This document shows, one piece after another, positions 7,759 through 15,688 of a stretch of 23,333 nt of DNA. Each line of letters starts with the position of its first letter. The stretch's first letter is position 1. The notes beneath the pieces were generated by a model. It saw only the letters and a program-made list of their open reading frames with translations. It was not told where the DNA came from and ran no database searches. Both the position numbers and the translations under genes were made by a program. Location: IMG/VR virus record IMGVR_UViG_3300020452_001191, positions 1 through 23,333 of that record; one strand, written 5' to 3'. The stretch comes from a virus.

Positions 7759-8769
7759 TTAAAAATTATTTATTTCAACAGGTGATATAATGTTAATTGA
7801 ATCATAAAATTTATTAATGTATCTCCAATCTAAATATTTCTTATTAACTAAGTAACATTCTTTACCCAATAACCCACATAGATTAGCCACAGATGAATCA
7901 ATTGTAATAACAAAGTCTAATGTATCTATAACATTTTTAGTGTCTAAGAAGTCATTTAAAGTAGGGTTTTCACAAAAATCTAATGTGTATCCTTTTTGTA
8001 AATTAACTAGTTTATATCTATCAGATAGTTTTTTAAATAAATTAGGATCAATACTTCTTTCTTTAGCATTTTTAGATTCTGGATTAGCAGCAAAAAATAC
8101 ACCGACTCTACCTCTATCTACTTCAATTTCTTTATATTCATATTGCTTAATACCTGATTTATTATATTGCGCAAATAACTCACCAGTAGATATATATCCA
8201 TCAAAGTCAGATATAAATTCCATAGATAATGTTCTATCAGTAAAGAAATCTATATCAGGATATAATGACTTAAATAAATTAATAGTTTCTGGATAAACTT
8301 GTATTTTAACAGATTTACAAAGTTTAGTAGTTTCCACAAAAGATTTAGAAAATAAAAACTCATCTCCAAACCCCTGTTCATTTAGAACTAAAATGTTTTT
8401 ATCCTTTAAGTCTTCAATATTATTTACCCAAGGTAAAGGTAAATTAGGAAAATGAACACCATCTTTTGAGTTTCTACCTATTCTAGTATTATAAATTTCT
8501 AATCCTTTTTTATAATCACCACTCAATAGATATACTAAACTTTTTTCATAGATATTATCAACACCTAATTCTTTTTCATACTTTTCATAATACTTAATAG
8601 CATTTTTAAAATCCCTCAACGAATGATAACAAAGTCCTATATTAAACAATATTTGTTTATCACAATCAGGCAAACACTTTCTATACCACTTTAGTGCTGT
8701 TTTAAACTCACCTTTATTATAAAAGGATATAGCTCTATTATTATATTTTACTTGGTCATTAACAATCAT
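7759..8769 (-). CDS. TPR protein with GT9/OGT-like glycosyltransferase domain
   Basis: A 336-aa two-part protein. Residues about 6-95 are tetratricopeptide repeats (NRAISFYNKGEFKTALKWYR; LFNIGLCYHSLRDFKNAIKYY; a third unit near 75-95). Residues about 125-336 look like the Rossmann-type domain of bacterial TPR-linked glycosyltransferases related to the heptosyltransferase (GT9) and OGT groups. Visible motifs are ILVLNEQGFGDEFLFS at 126-141, VGVFFAANP at 222-230 with a following RS, LQKG at 257-260, the signature LDFVITIDSSVANLCG at 284-299 and DWR at 314-316. These match the pattern (EQGxGD, LQKG, D-T/S-S-V-A-H-L-x-G, DWRW) of that family, except that Asn replaces the usual His after Val-Ala. 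The domain would transfer a sugar from a nucleotide donor; the acceptor is unknown and could be a virion protein or a host glycan. It is first in a three-gene minus-strand operon, divergent from paralogue C. Confidence 0.75.
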   Translation of the reverse strand: MIVNDQVKYNNRAISFYNKGEFKTALKWYRKCLPDCDKQILFNIGLCYHSLRDFKNAIKYYEKYEKELGVDNIYEKSLVYLLSGDYKKGLEIYNTRIGRNSKDGVHFPNLPLPWVNNIEDLKDKNILVLNEQGFGDEFLFSKSFVETTKLCKSVKIQVYPETINLFKSLYPDIDFFTDRTLSMEFISDFDGYISTGELFAQYNKSGIKQYEYKEIEVDRGRVGVFFAANPESKNAKERSIDPNLFKKLSDRYKLVNLQKGYTLDFCENPTLNDFLDTKNVIDTLDFVITIDSSVANLCGLLGKECYLVNKKYLDWRYINKFYDSINIISPVEINNF

Positions 8770-8800
8770 AATATAAATTTATGAATTTTTTTTGAAATAG

Positions 8801-8835
8801 TTGTTACTTTTTACATATATTTTTCGTATATTTAA
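8801..8835 (+). promoter_or_regulatory. Candidate promoter before paralogue C
   Basis: A TTG at 8801-8803 and TATATTTA at 8828-8835, 24 bp apart, roughly fit the Bacteroidota TTG / TAnnTTTG layout. It is just upstream of the preferred ATG at 8840, which would leave almost no leader. Weak evidence. Confidence 0.25.
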
Positions 8836-8839
8836 ATAT

Positions 8840-9292
8840 ATGGAAGATAAAGATAAAAATATAGCTTGTATAGACTTTACCAAATTCAAAAACTATGATG
8901 AATATAGGAAATGGCAATTTAAGTTAAAGGATGATGTTTATATAAATAGACAATATTGTAATTTAAATGTTGATAAAGATAAAGATGGATATTTGAGTAC
9001 AAAAAAGGTTTTCGATAAACTTGCTAGAATTTGGGTAATAGGTAAATATGTTGTAGCTATGCAACATAGAGGTTCTTATAGAGTAGTTCTAAACACCGAT
9101 TTAAAAAGGTTCATTATAGAAGAATCATATGATGCCGTTGAAGACCCAAAAGAAGTTAATAAATATGTAAATGAAATTAAATTGTTGGAAAATAAAGAAA
9201 TGTCAATAGATTCTATATTAGATAAAATAAGTTACGAAGGTATTGATTCTTTAACTGAAAAAGAAAAAGATTTTTTAGATAATAATGTTTAA
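8840..9292 (+). CDS. Paralogue C: small phage protein with C-terminal ILDKI-type domain
   Basis: A 150-aa member of the four-gene family, closest to paralogue A: IACIDFTKFKNYDEY near the start, then ARIWVIGKYVVAMQHRGSY and VVLNTD in the centre, then MSIDSILDKISYEGIDSLTE and KDFLD at the end. I chose the ATG at 8840 over the upstream in-frame TTG at 8801: the ATG gives an N-terminus that aligns with A, while the extra 13 residues are hydrophobic and lie over a candidate promoter. It is divergent from the TPR-glycosyltransferase gene and 133 bp upstream of paralogue D. Of the four it has the closest fit to the Bacteroidota C-terminal domain consensus. Function is unknown. Confidence 0.8.
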   Translation: MEDKDKNIACIDFTKFKNYDEYRKWQFKLKDDVYINRQYCNLNVDKDKDGYLSTKKVFDKLARIWVIGKYVVAMQHRGSYRVVLNTDLKRFIIEESYDAVEDPKEVNKYVNEIKLLENKEMSIDSILDKISYEGIDSLTEKEKDFLDNNV

Positions 9293-9378
9293 AATAAATT
9301 AGTATATTTGAATATAATCAAATGAAATAATTAAACCGATTAAAAAATATATATAAAATATAACTTTATTAATAAAAT

Positions 9379-9403
9379 TTCCTTATATTTACTATTATAA
9401 ATA
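9379..9403 (+). promoter_or_regulatory. Candidate promoter region before paralogue D
   Basis: TTCCTTATATTTA (9379-9391) repeats the block found before paralogue B, with TATATTTA as a near fit to TAnnTTTG. It is followed at 9396-9403 by TATAAATA, identical to the T4 late promoter core, 22 bp before the ATG. The two readings are alternatives; the sequence alone cannot decide. Confidence 0.35.
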
Positions 9404-9425
9404 AAAACTTAAAAATCCACATAAC

Positions 9426-9869
9426 ATGAAATTAGACATCAGAGGTATTATAAGATTTAAAATGACAGATTTCAATTCAGCAGAAGAAATTATTAAGTAT
9501 GTTGAATCTGATGATAATTTTGATGTGTTAAGAAATATTCTTACTACATATCAGATAGATAGAAAACATAAAGATAAAACTAGAATGTCATATGAAAAAG
9601 CTTTTAAATATTACGATGAATTATGGATAATTGATGGATTTTGTATGGCTATTAAACCAAAAGATGATGACGAAATTGTTATAAATCCAGAGTTATCAGA
9701 TTTTTTATCGGAACAAACATTTGATTATAAAAAAGAAAAAGAAAAATTAGAATCTTCTAGAATCTTCTTAGAATCTCTAAGTATTGATTCTATATTAGAT
9801 AAAATATCTAAAGTAGGAATTGAAAACATAACAGAATCCGAAAAAAGATTTTTAGATAAAAATGGATAA
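9426..9869 (+). CDS. Paralogue D: small phage protein with C-terminal ILDKI-type domain
   Basis: A 147-aa member of the four-gene family, closest to paralogue B: MKLDIRGIIRF at the start, SDDNFDVLRNI near 30-40, a central YDELWIIDGFCMAIKPKDDD then IVINPE, an acidic/lysine linker, and the C-terminal block SIDSILDKISKVGIENITES then KRFLD. The linker-to-tail part (residues about 95-147) is nearly identical in layout to B. It ends 17 bp before a strong terminator, so C and D probably form a short transcription unit. Function is unknown. Confidence 0.8.
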   Translation: MKLDIRGIIRFKMTDFNSAEEIIKYVESDDNFDVLRNILTTYQIDRKHKDKTRMSYEKAFKYYDELWIIDGFCMAIKPKDDDEIVINPELSDFLSEQTFDYKKEKEKLESSRIFLESLSIDSILDKISKVGIENITESEKRFLDKNG

Positions 9870-9885
9870 ATTTTATATTTTTTAT

Positions 9886-9920
9886 AAAAAAGAGGATGTA
9901 ACTAAACATCCTCTTTTTTT
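9886..9920 (+). terminator. Intrinsic terminator after paralogue D
   Basis: AAAAAGAGGATGT and ACATCCTCTTTTT form a 13-bp stem with a short loop and a seven-U run. It lies between paralogue D and the 501-aa gene. The flanking A-run means it may also work on the other strand. Confidence 0.85.
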
Positions 9921-9944
9921 GATCTAAATTTTTATATATAACTT

Positions 9945-11450
9945 ATGATAAGGATTAAGAATTTCAAAGATTTTAGGTTAGATAAATTACAAATAACTAA
10001 TGAAAATTGGTGGAGTAAATTAACTGGTAGAGATAAACGTAGAAAAGAAGAAATTGATAAATTAACTAAATCAATCTTACAAACATATAAATCAGCTAAA
10101 GATTCTAATGATAAAGAACTTGTTTATGTTTATAAAAAAGAATTTAGTAAAATATTAGATATGAGAGCTAAGAGAAAAAGTTACATTCTTAAAAAAATGT
10201 TGGATGACAGTGATAATTGGTTCGGTGAAGATTTTATTAACATGGATAAACAAGAATATGAGAAATTCACAGATGTTCTTAAATTTATAGAAGAAAAAAT
10301 TAAATCACCATCAATTTCATTAGATGAGATATCAACAAAGATAAAAAATGGTAAGAAATTAAAAAAAATAGAAAGTGACATAATATCTAAATTAGAAGAA
10401 TTAAAAGAATATCATGAAAAAATAAAAAAATTCATATATCCAAAATCATCACTAAAATATACAGTTAATATGAAATCTTATAAAGAAGAGTGTGGAAATG
10501 ATTTTAATATAAAATTCAAAGATTTAAAAATAGTTAAAGATATCGAAAAATACAACAAAGAGAGAAATAATTTTTTTATTGGAGAAGATAGTGATATTAA
10601 TAAGATTAAAATCAGTATTAAAGATTTAATTAAATCACATGATAAAATTGAAGAATTATATGATGTTTCTACTAGATATAACGATATTAACGAATTGAGT
10701 TATGTTCTTTATGATTTAAATTTATCTGGAAAAATAAATGCATTAGAATCATATTTAAAGGAAACCGAAGAAAAATTCATCAAATCAAATGAACATGAGA
10801 GTTATAAAAAATATAAATCATTTATTGAAAAAAATTCAGATAAAACTTGGATAGAATATAAATATGGTATAGAGAAAAAATTTTCAATGAAAAGCCATAT
10901 AGAGATATATAAAGACGAATATGTATATTTAGGAACCTGTATAAAAGATTATGAAAAATATTGGAAAGATTTAATAAAGGGTAGGAATCCTGATCGTAGT
11001 TCTAAATATTACTCAGGTGGATATGGTATTTGGATGACACCTACTATAAAAGAAGCTGCTCAATACCCCTTTATGAGGTTAAAACAACTGAGTAGTAAAG
11101 ATGGTTCAAGAGTTACATCAAATTCAGATGCTGAAGAAATAATAAACAGCGGATACTATCCAACAATATATAAAATTAAAATTGACGAAAATTCTTATCT
11201 CCGATATGAAAGTGACACGAATATGGAGAAAGACGAATATGAATATCTTAATTTATTAGGACTTGCTGGTACACACTCTGGTATGAATAAAGTAAGTGGT
11301 GGTGGAACTGTAGAAATTTGTATAATAAACGAAAAACACATAAAAGAAGTAACGAAACTTTCAGATAAAGAAATATTAAATATGAAAGATAATTTTTATA
11401 AAAAACATTTTGTAAATTTTATCAACCAAAAAAATAGTATTAAACAATAA
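9945..11450 (+). CDS. Putative internal virion protein with ART-like C-terminus
   Basis: A 501-aa protein. The N-terminus MIRIKNFKDFRLD fits the capsid-targeting-like pattern seen in three other proteins here. Residues about 20-320 are Lys/Glu-rich and helical, with no known motif. Residues about 325-470 resemble ADP-ribosyltransferase-fold domains: VYLGT at 327-331 (where active enzymes usually have YRGT or YHGT), GGYGIWMTPTIKEAAQYP at 358-375 (the G-x-x-x-T-P/S-x-x-x-A-x-x-Y pattern after strand 2) and GTVEICIINEKHIKEV at 454-469, which looks like the final E-containing strand and the end seen in ART proteins, with E457 as candidate catalytic residue. T4 packages an ART (Alt) in its head and ejects it with DNA, so the combination is suggestive. 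The first catalytic residue seems replaced by Leu, so activity is doubtful. It follows a terminator, with TTTATATATAA 8 bp before the ATG. Confidence 0.5.
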   Translation: MIRIKNFKDFRLDKLQITNENWWSKLTGRDKRRKEEIDKLTKSILQTYKSAKDSNDKELVYVYKKEFSKILDMRAKRKSYILKKMLDDSDNWFGEDFINMDKQEYEKFTDVLKFIEEKIKSPSISLDEISTKIKNGKKLKKIESDIISKLEELKEYHEKIKKFIYPKSSLKYTVNMKSYKEECGNDFNIKFKDLKIVKDIEKYNKERNNFFIGEDSDINKIKISIKDLIKSHDKIEELYDVSTRYNDINELSYVLYDLNLSGKINALESYLKETEEKFIKSNEHESYKKYKSFIEKNSDKTWIEYKYGIEKKFSMKSHIEIYKDEYVYLGTCIKDYEKYWKDLIKGRNPDRSSKYYSGGYGIWMTPTIKEAAQYPFMRLKQLSSKDGSRVTSNSDAEEIINSGYYPTIYKIKIDENSYLRYESDTNMEKDEYEYLNLLGLAGTHSGMNKVSGGGTVEICIINEKHIKEVTKLSDKEILNMKDNFYKKHFVNFINQKNSIKQ

Positions 11451-11500
11451 ATACAATATTAATCTTTAATATATAATACAAACGTAAAATACCCAAATTT

Positions 11501-14473
11501 ATGAAATATATTAAAAGTCGTTCAAATTTCTTAAATGAAAAGAAACATAACCTTATATTAGAAGGTGGTTTACAAAATGATATCAACTGGGGTGATAGTT
11601 TAGTTGGTAGATTATTTTCATCAGCTTTTAGATTAGGCTCTAAAGCTATTAATAACAAAAGGTTAGATGGATTAGGAAACACTCTTAGAGATCGTTTATT
11701 AAAAGATACATTTCAATCAGTTACGGATGAAAATCCAGAATTAAAAGAACAAGTAAAAGAATTTGAAAGAAGATTATATTTATTATCAAAAGAAGAAGGA
11801 TTATTAGATGTTCTTAAAACAGGAAAAATAAACGACATCAAATTATATATGGAAAGTATGTCAGATGATGACATAGAAGAAATAATAAATAATCTAACTA
11901 ATAAAAATGAGGATTCTATAGAAGCTTTGATAGCTATACAAAATTGGGTTAAAAATTCTGAACCTAAACCTAAACCAGAACCAGAAGATGAGGAACCAGA
12001 AGATGAGGAACCAGAAGTTCCTGAAGTAAAGGTAACAGATGGTGATAAAGATCAAGAAAAAGCAGCTCAGATTATAAATAATTACACAAATACCGTAATT
12101 CATATTGTTTCCGATAATAGCACTAATAATATTAGCAATGATTATAGTGATAATCGTGTTGATAATAGTTATAAACAAGCATTATCAAATATACAAAATA
12201 ATCTAGATATAGATCAAAATACATTAAACGATATTAAAATAAAATTGAAAGAAATCCACCAAAAGATGGAAGATTCTGAAGGAAAAACTAATATCAACAT
12301 TAAAAAAGAAATAACTAATAATATTGACGTTCTAGTAAATATTATCAATAACGAAATAAATGAGGATCCTGAACCAAAGAAAAAAGGTGAGAAAGAACCT
12401 GAAGGTAAGAAACCAAAGAAAAAAGGTGTAAAACCAACACCAAAGGAACCACCATATGAAAAACTTAAAACACCTAGTAGACTTTTACAATTCCAAATTT
12501 TTCTAAGATTTGGAGGAGTTGATATACCAGATATAAGTGAAGTTGATGGACAATGGACATCAGCATTAAAAGGTGACAATTATGATGCGGGTCCAAACGC
12601 TAAATGGATTCACTTTACTAAGAAAGTACCCACAGAGATTTTAAATCGTCTTATAATGGCTTTCCCAGAAGAAAATATATCATTTGATAAATCAGTAAGA
12701 ATTAAATCTACACAACCAGGTAAAAAATTTAATAGTAATAATCCTGATAATTTAATTGTTTATAAAGTGGTCGATGGTAAAGAAAAACCTATTAAAAAGG
12801 TAGATTTAAAATCTGATTCTGAAAAATGGAATTTTGTATTAAATGGTACAAAAAATAGTGACTATAAAATAAATTTAACACCTGAGCAAGTAAAAAACTT
12901 TACAAAAAATAAAAAAAACATACTAAAATGGCTTAAATATTGTTTCAAGGACAATTATGATTTTAACTACGGTAAAAATAATAAACCTAAAGAAAAACAA
13001 GTAACTAAAAAACCAGAAACCATTAAAAAGGATAGTAAAGGTAAGGAATTAAAAGTAGGTGATGAAGTAAAACTTAAAGATAACAGCATTGTTAAAATAA
13101 AATCTACAGAAAAAGATGGTAACGGTAAAAAATTAAAACATGATGGATTATTTGTAAAAGGACATAATGATAATGATGGTGAAATAATAAAAACTACTGA
13201 TGTTAAAAATATTGAATCTAGTAGTAATGAATCGGTTTATTTTATTAGAGAATCTTCTTATTTTGTTAACGAAGCTGTTTTATCTGACTATTTTCAAGAA
13301 GATTTAAAAACTCAAATAATAGTAAAGGATGATAAAATAGAAACAGTTACTTTTGATGAAACTAAAGAACCTCTTAAATATAACTTTTGGGTTAATAATT
13401 ATCTTAAACCAGTCGAAATAGAAAAAAATAGAATCGAAATAGAAAAAGCTAAAACTGAGTTAGAAAAGGTTATGAAAGAACCTAAATGGGTTATAAATGT
13501 TTTTGATATAATCAAAATATTTAAAAAAGCTTCTAGAATTTATATAAAAACAAACATTCCATCACAAAGAACAAATGGTCAAGTAACAAGAGCTATTGCT
13601 AATAGCTGGGAGACTCTATCTGGTGGTGGTGTTAGTCCAGAATCACCAGGAAATGGACCATTTAGAAATATTAAATTATATGATAAATGGAATAAAATTG
13701 TAATAGATATAATAAATGAATTTGATTATGCTTTAAAAAAGGATGATAGTAGAGTTGTATTATCAGACGGTAGTGAACCAATTAAACCAAAGAACTCAAT
13801 TTATAAATTTATTATTGACGCTTTAGAAGGTGATAAGATATCAGGTAAGAATAAAAGTGATCAACTTACATTCTTACAAGGATACTTTGGTGAAGAAAAT
13901 ACTGAAGATATAGTAGATGCTTTTGCAGGAAAATTAGATGAACCTAAAACAGATAAACCTAAAGAACAAGATCCAAAAGTTGATGGTGATAAACCAGAAA
14001 AGAAAAAATCTAAATTCACAGAGGTTAACGAAATTAATACAAAAAAATCTGGATTATATAAACTAAAACTAACTGAGAGATACAAATCTGATGGTGGATA
14101 TCTACCAAACGGTTCAAAAAAGGAAGTTTATGTTTATATTCGTAATAAAGAAGAAAGAAAAGCATTATACTTATTCGAAGATTATAACATAATTAAAGAT
14201 AAAATGAGTAGTAAATCCGAATTCAATGAATCAGGTGATGTTAGTGGAGTAAATAAAGATATCTATATAACTAAATTACCCGGAACTATATCCAAAAAAG
14301 GATTAGTTGATAATATCAAAGCTATTAAATTTGAAGATAAAAATCCAGTTGAGTTTAAAGGAAGTGGTATAACAATCGATAAAATTGAAAAGATAAATAG
14401 TGTTTACTTAGCTAAATTGGGTACATTAGATGGTTATAATATTGGAGATACAATTCCATTTGAAAACTCTTAA
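11501..14473 (+). CDS. Large multidomain putative internal virion protein
   Basis: A 990-aa protein of no family I recognise. It opens MKYIKSRSNFLNEKKHN, a capsid-targeting-like sequence, with candidate gp21-type cleavage points at FLNE (10-13) and LILEGG (18-23) and, in the interior, SYFVNEAV (about residues 588-595). Globular stretches are separated by low-complexity linkers: PKPEPEDEEPEDEEPEVPEV (about 155-175), a Lys/Pro/Glu linker (about 290-320), a Lys-rich linker near 495-510, and another Pro/Lys/Asp linker near 815-845. A segment near 345-480 has FQIFLRFGGVDIPDISEVDG and a DKSVRIKSTQPG strand; one near 505-570 looks like a small SH3-like barrel (LKVGDEVKLKDNSIVKIKST). The last 140 residues are beta-rich. 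It is 50 bp downstream of the ART-like gene and probably co-transcribed. Packaging is inference from the N-terminus; another virion or host-takeover role is possible. Confidence 0.75.
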   Translation: MKYIKSRSNFLNEKKHNLILEGGLQNDINWGDSLVGRLFSSAFRLGSKAINNKRLDGLGNTLRDRLLKDTFQSVTDENPELKEQVKEFERRLYLLSKEEGLLDVLKTGKINDIKLYMESMSDDDIEEIINNLTNKNEDSIEALIAIQNWVKNSEPKPKPEPEDEEPEDEEPEVPEVKVTDGDKDQEKAAQIINNYTNTVIHIVSDNSTNNISNDYSDNRVDNSYKQALSNIQNNLDIDQNTLNDIKIKLKEIHQKMEDSEGKTNINIKKEITNNIDVLVNIINNEINEDPEPKKKGEKEPEGKKPKKKGVKPTPKEPPYEKLKTPSRLLQFQIFLRFGGVDIPDISEVDGQWTSALKGDNYDAGPNAKWIHFTKKVPTEILNRLIMAFPEENISFDKSVRIKSTQPGKKFNSNNPDNLIVYKVVDGKEKPIKKVDLKSDSEKWNFVLNGTKNSDYKINLTPEQVKNFTKNKKNILKWLKYCFKDNYDFNYGKNNKPKEKQVTKKPETIKKDSKGKELKVGDEVKLKDNSIVKIKSTEKDGNGKKLKHDGLFVKGHNDNDGEIIKTTDVKNIESSSNESVYFIRESSYFVNEAVLSDYFQEDLKTQIIVKDDKIETVTFDETKEPLKYNFWVNNYLKPVEIEKNRIEIEKAKTELEKVMKEPKWVINVFDIIKIFKKASRIYIKTNIPSQRTNGQVTRAIANSWETLSGGGVSPESPGNGPFRNIKLYDKWNKIVIDIINEFDYALKKDDSRVVLSDGSEPIKPKNSIYKFIIDALEGDKISGKNKSDQLTFLQGYFGEENTEDIVDAFAGKLDEPKTDKPKEQDPKVDGDKPEKKKSKFTEVNEINTKKSGLYKLKLTERYKSDGGYLPNGSKKEVYVYIRNKEERKALYLFEDYNIIKDKMSSKSEFNESGDVSGVNKDIYITKLPGTISKKGLVDNIKAIKFEDKNPVEFKGSGITIDKIEKINSVYLAKLGTLDGYNIGDTIPFENS

Positions 14474-14482
14474 AAACAAATA

Positions 14483-14530
14483 AAGATTTTACTCATATAA
14501 TTAATAAATTTTTTGTATGAGTAAAATTTT
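14483..14530 (+). promoter_or_regulatory. Inverted repeat enclosing the start codon of the gp47-like gene
   Basis: ATTTTACTCATA at 14486-14497 is the exact reverse complement of TATGAGTAAAAT at 14516-14527, with an 18-nt spacer; the stem extends three more positions with one G-U pair (14483-14485 with 14528-14530). The ATG at 14517 is inside the 3' arm, so in mRNA the start codon and codons 2-4 would be paired. This could limit translation of the nuclease subunit, or mark a protein-binding operator. Confidence 0.5.
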
Positions 14531-15638
14531 CTTAATAGGTGACACTCATGTTGCTTTAGGATTTCCAAATAAAGTAGATAAATGGTTTAAAATACATCAA
14601 CAATACTTTAAAGAATTTTTAATACCTCTTTTAAAAGAAAAAGTAAAACCAGGTGATATAATAGTTCATTTAGGTGACTTATATGATAATAGAAATGTTA
14701 TTCCTATTAATCTAATGAATTTTGTTATGGATATGATAGAAGAAATATCCAAAATAGCTCCATTCCATTGTATAGTTGGTAATCACGATTCTTGGGCAAA
14801 ATCAGCTAGTGAAATAAATACTATTAGACCATTAAAATATATGCCTAATGTTTTTATATATGATAAAACAACTAAAATAGAATTTGAAGGACTTAACCTT
14901 TTAATGATGCCTTATATACACCACAAAAAAGATCAAATAAAAGTTATACAAGAAAATAAAGATTGTGAGTATTTATTTTGTCACTCAGATTTAAATGGTT
15001 GTAAAATGCACTTAACATCAGTTGCTCATAAAAATTTAAATAAGATAGATATTGAAGACTTTTCAGTATTTAAAAAAGTTTATTCAGGACATATTCATAT
15101 AGTACAACGTAATAAAAACTTTACATTTGTTGGTTCTAATTTTCAAATGGATAGAAATGATATGGGTGACCAAAAAGGTATATTCATATTAGACCCACAT
15201 AATGGTGATGAAGAGTTTATAGAAAATAAAGTATCTCCTGTATTTAAAAAGATTTATGTTAGAACACAAGAAGATGTATTATCATTATATGATATAGAAG
15301 ATAGTGATTATATTGATTTATTAATATCTAACTCATTACTTATGGGTAATAGAAAAATACGAAGAAAGTTAGAAGTTATATTAGAACAAAAAAGATTTGA
15401 AACTATTGACTATATAGATGATGTTGTTGAAAAAGTAGATGAAAGTAAAGAAGATGATTCTAATTCAGAAGAAGAACAAAAATATGATATATCTATATCA
15501 CTTGATTATGAAGATTATATCAAAGAGTATATTAGTAAACAAAAGATAGATAACGATAAGTTTAAATCAGGATTGATGGAAGAATATGATAAAGTTATTG
15601 AAATATACAAAGAAGAATTCAAAAACAAGATAAAATAA
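14517..15638 (+). CDS. gp47-like / SbcD-Mre11-type metallophosphoesterase
   Basis: A 373-aa recombination endonuclease subunit of the T4 gp47 / SbcD / Mre11 type, a Mn-dependent nuclease that normally works with a Rad50-like ATPase (gp46) in DNA end processing and, in T4, recombination-dependent replication and host DNA breakdown. All calcineurin-fold motifs are visible: GDTH (8-11), GDLYDNR (53-59), GNHD (88-91), CHSD with H156, and GHIH (191-194), followed by FVGSNFQMDRNDMGDQKG. T4 gp47 is about 339 aa; the extra here is an acidic C-terminal segment (about 307-325, ESKEDDSNSEEEQ) before a terminal helix. No gp46-like gene is in the window. It lies 43 bp after the 990-aa gene and ends at a bidirectional terminator shared with the capsid gene. 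Its start codon lies in a long inverted repeat. Confidence 0.88.
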   Translation: MSKIFLIGDTHVALGFPNKVDKWFKIHQQYFKEFLIPLLKEKVKPGDIIVHLGDLYDNRNVIPINLMNFVMDMIEEISKIAPFHCIVGNHDSWAKSASEINTIRPLKYMPNVFIYDKTTKIEFEGLNLLMMPYIHHKKDQIKVIQENKDCEYLFCHSDLNGCKMHLTSVAHKNLNKIDIEDFSVFKKVYSGHIHIVQRNKNFTFVGSNFQMDRNDMGDQKGIFILDPHNGDEEFIENKVSPVFKKIYVRTQEDVLSLYDIEDSDYIDLLISNSLLMGNRKIRRKLEVILEQKRFETIDYIDDVVEKVDESKEDDSNSEEEQKYDISISLDYEDYIKEYISKQKIDNDKFKSGLMEEYDKVIEIYKEEFKNKIK

Positions 15639-15666
15639 AAAAACCCACCAATTTGGTGGGTTTTTC
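15638..15666. terminator. Bidirectional terminator between gp47-like and capsid genes
   Basis: AAAAACCCACCA and TGGTGGGTTTTT form a near-perfect GC-rich hairpin with A-run and T-run flanks on both sides, so it should stop transcription from both directions. It sits between the convergent stops at 15638 and 15689. Confidence 0.92.
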
Positions 15667-15688
15667 ATATTATTTATTATACTAAATC

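Noticed and set aside
7940-8296. Plus-strand 118-aa frame
   Set aside because: Antisense of the glycosyltransferase domain, whose motifs are clear on the other strand.
8801-8839. TTG start extending paralogue C by 13 residues
   Set aside because: The extension is hydrophobic, lacks a counterpart in A, B and D, and overlaps a candidate promoter; ATG at 8840 fits better.
11894-12178. Minus-strand Ile/Phe-rich frame resembling a membrane protein
   Set aside because: Antisense of the charged, Asn-rich part of the 990-aa gene; AT-rich antisense frames often look hydrophobic.
12214-12579. Minus-strand 121-aa Phe/Ser/Gly-rich frame
   Set aside because: Antisense of the Lys/Pro/Glu linker of the 990-aa protein; composition explained by that.
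13861-14085. Minus-strand 74-aa frame
   Set aside because: Shadow inside the 990-aa gene, with no motif or spacing support.
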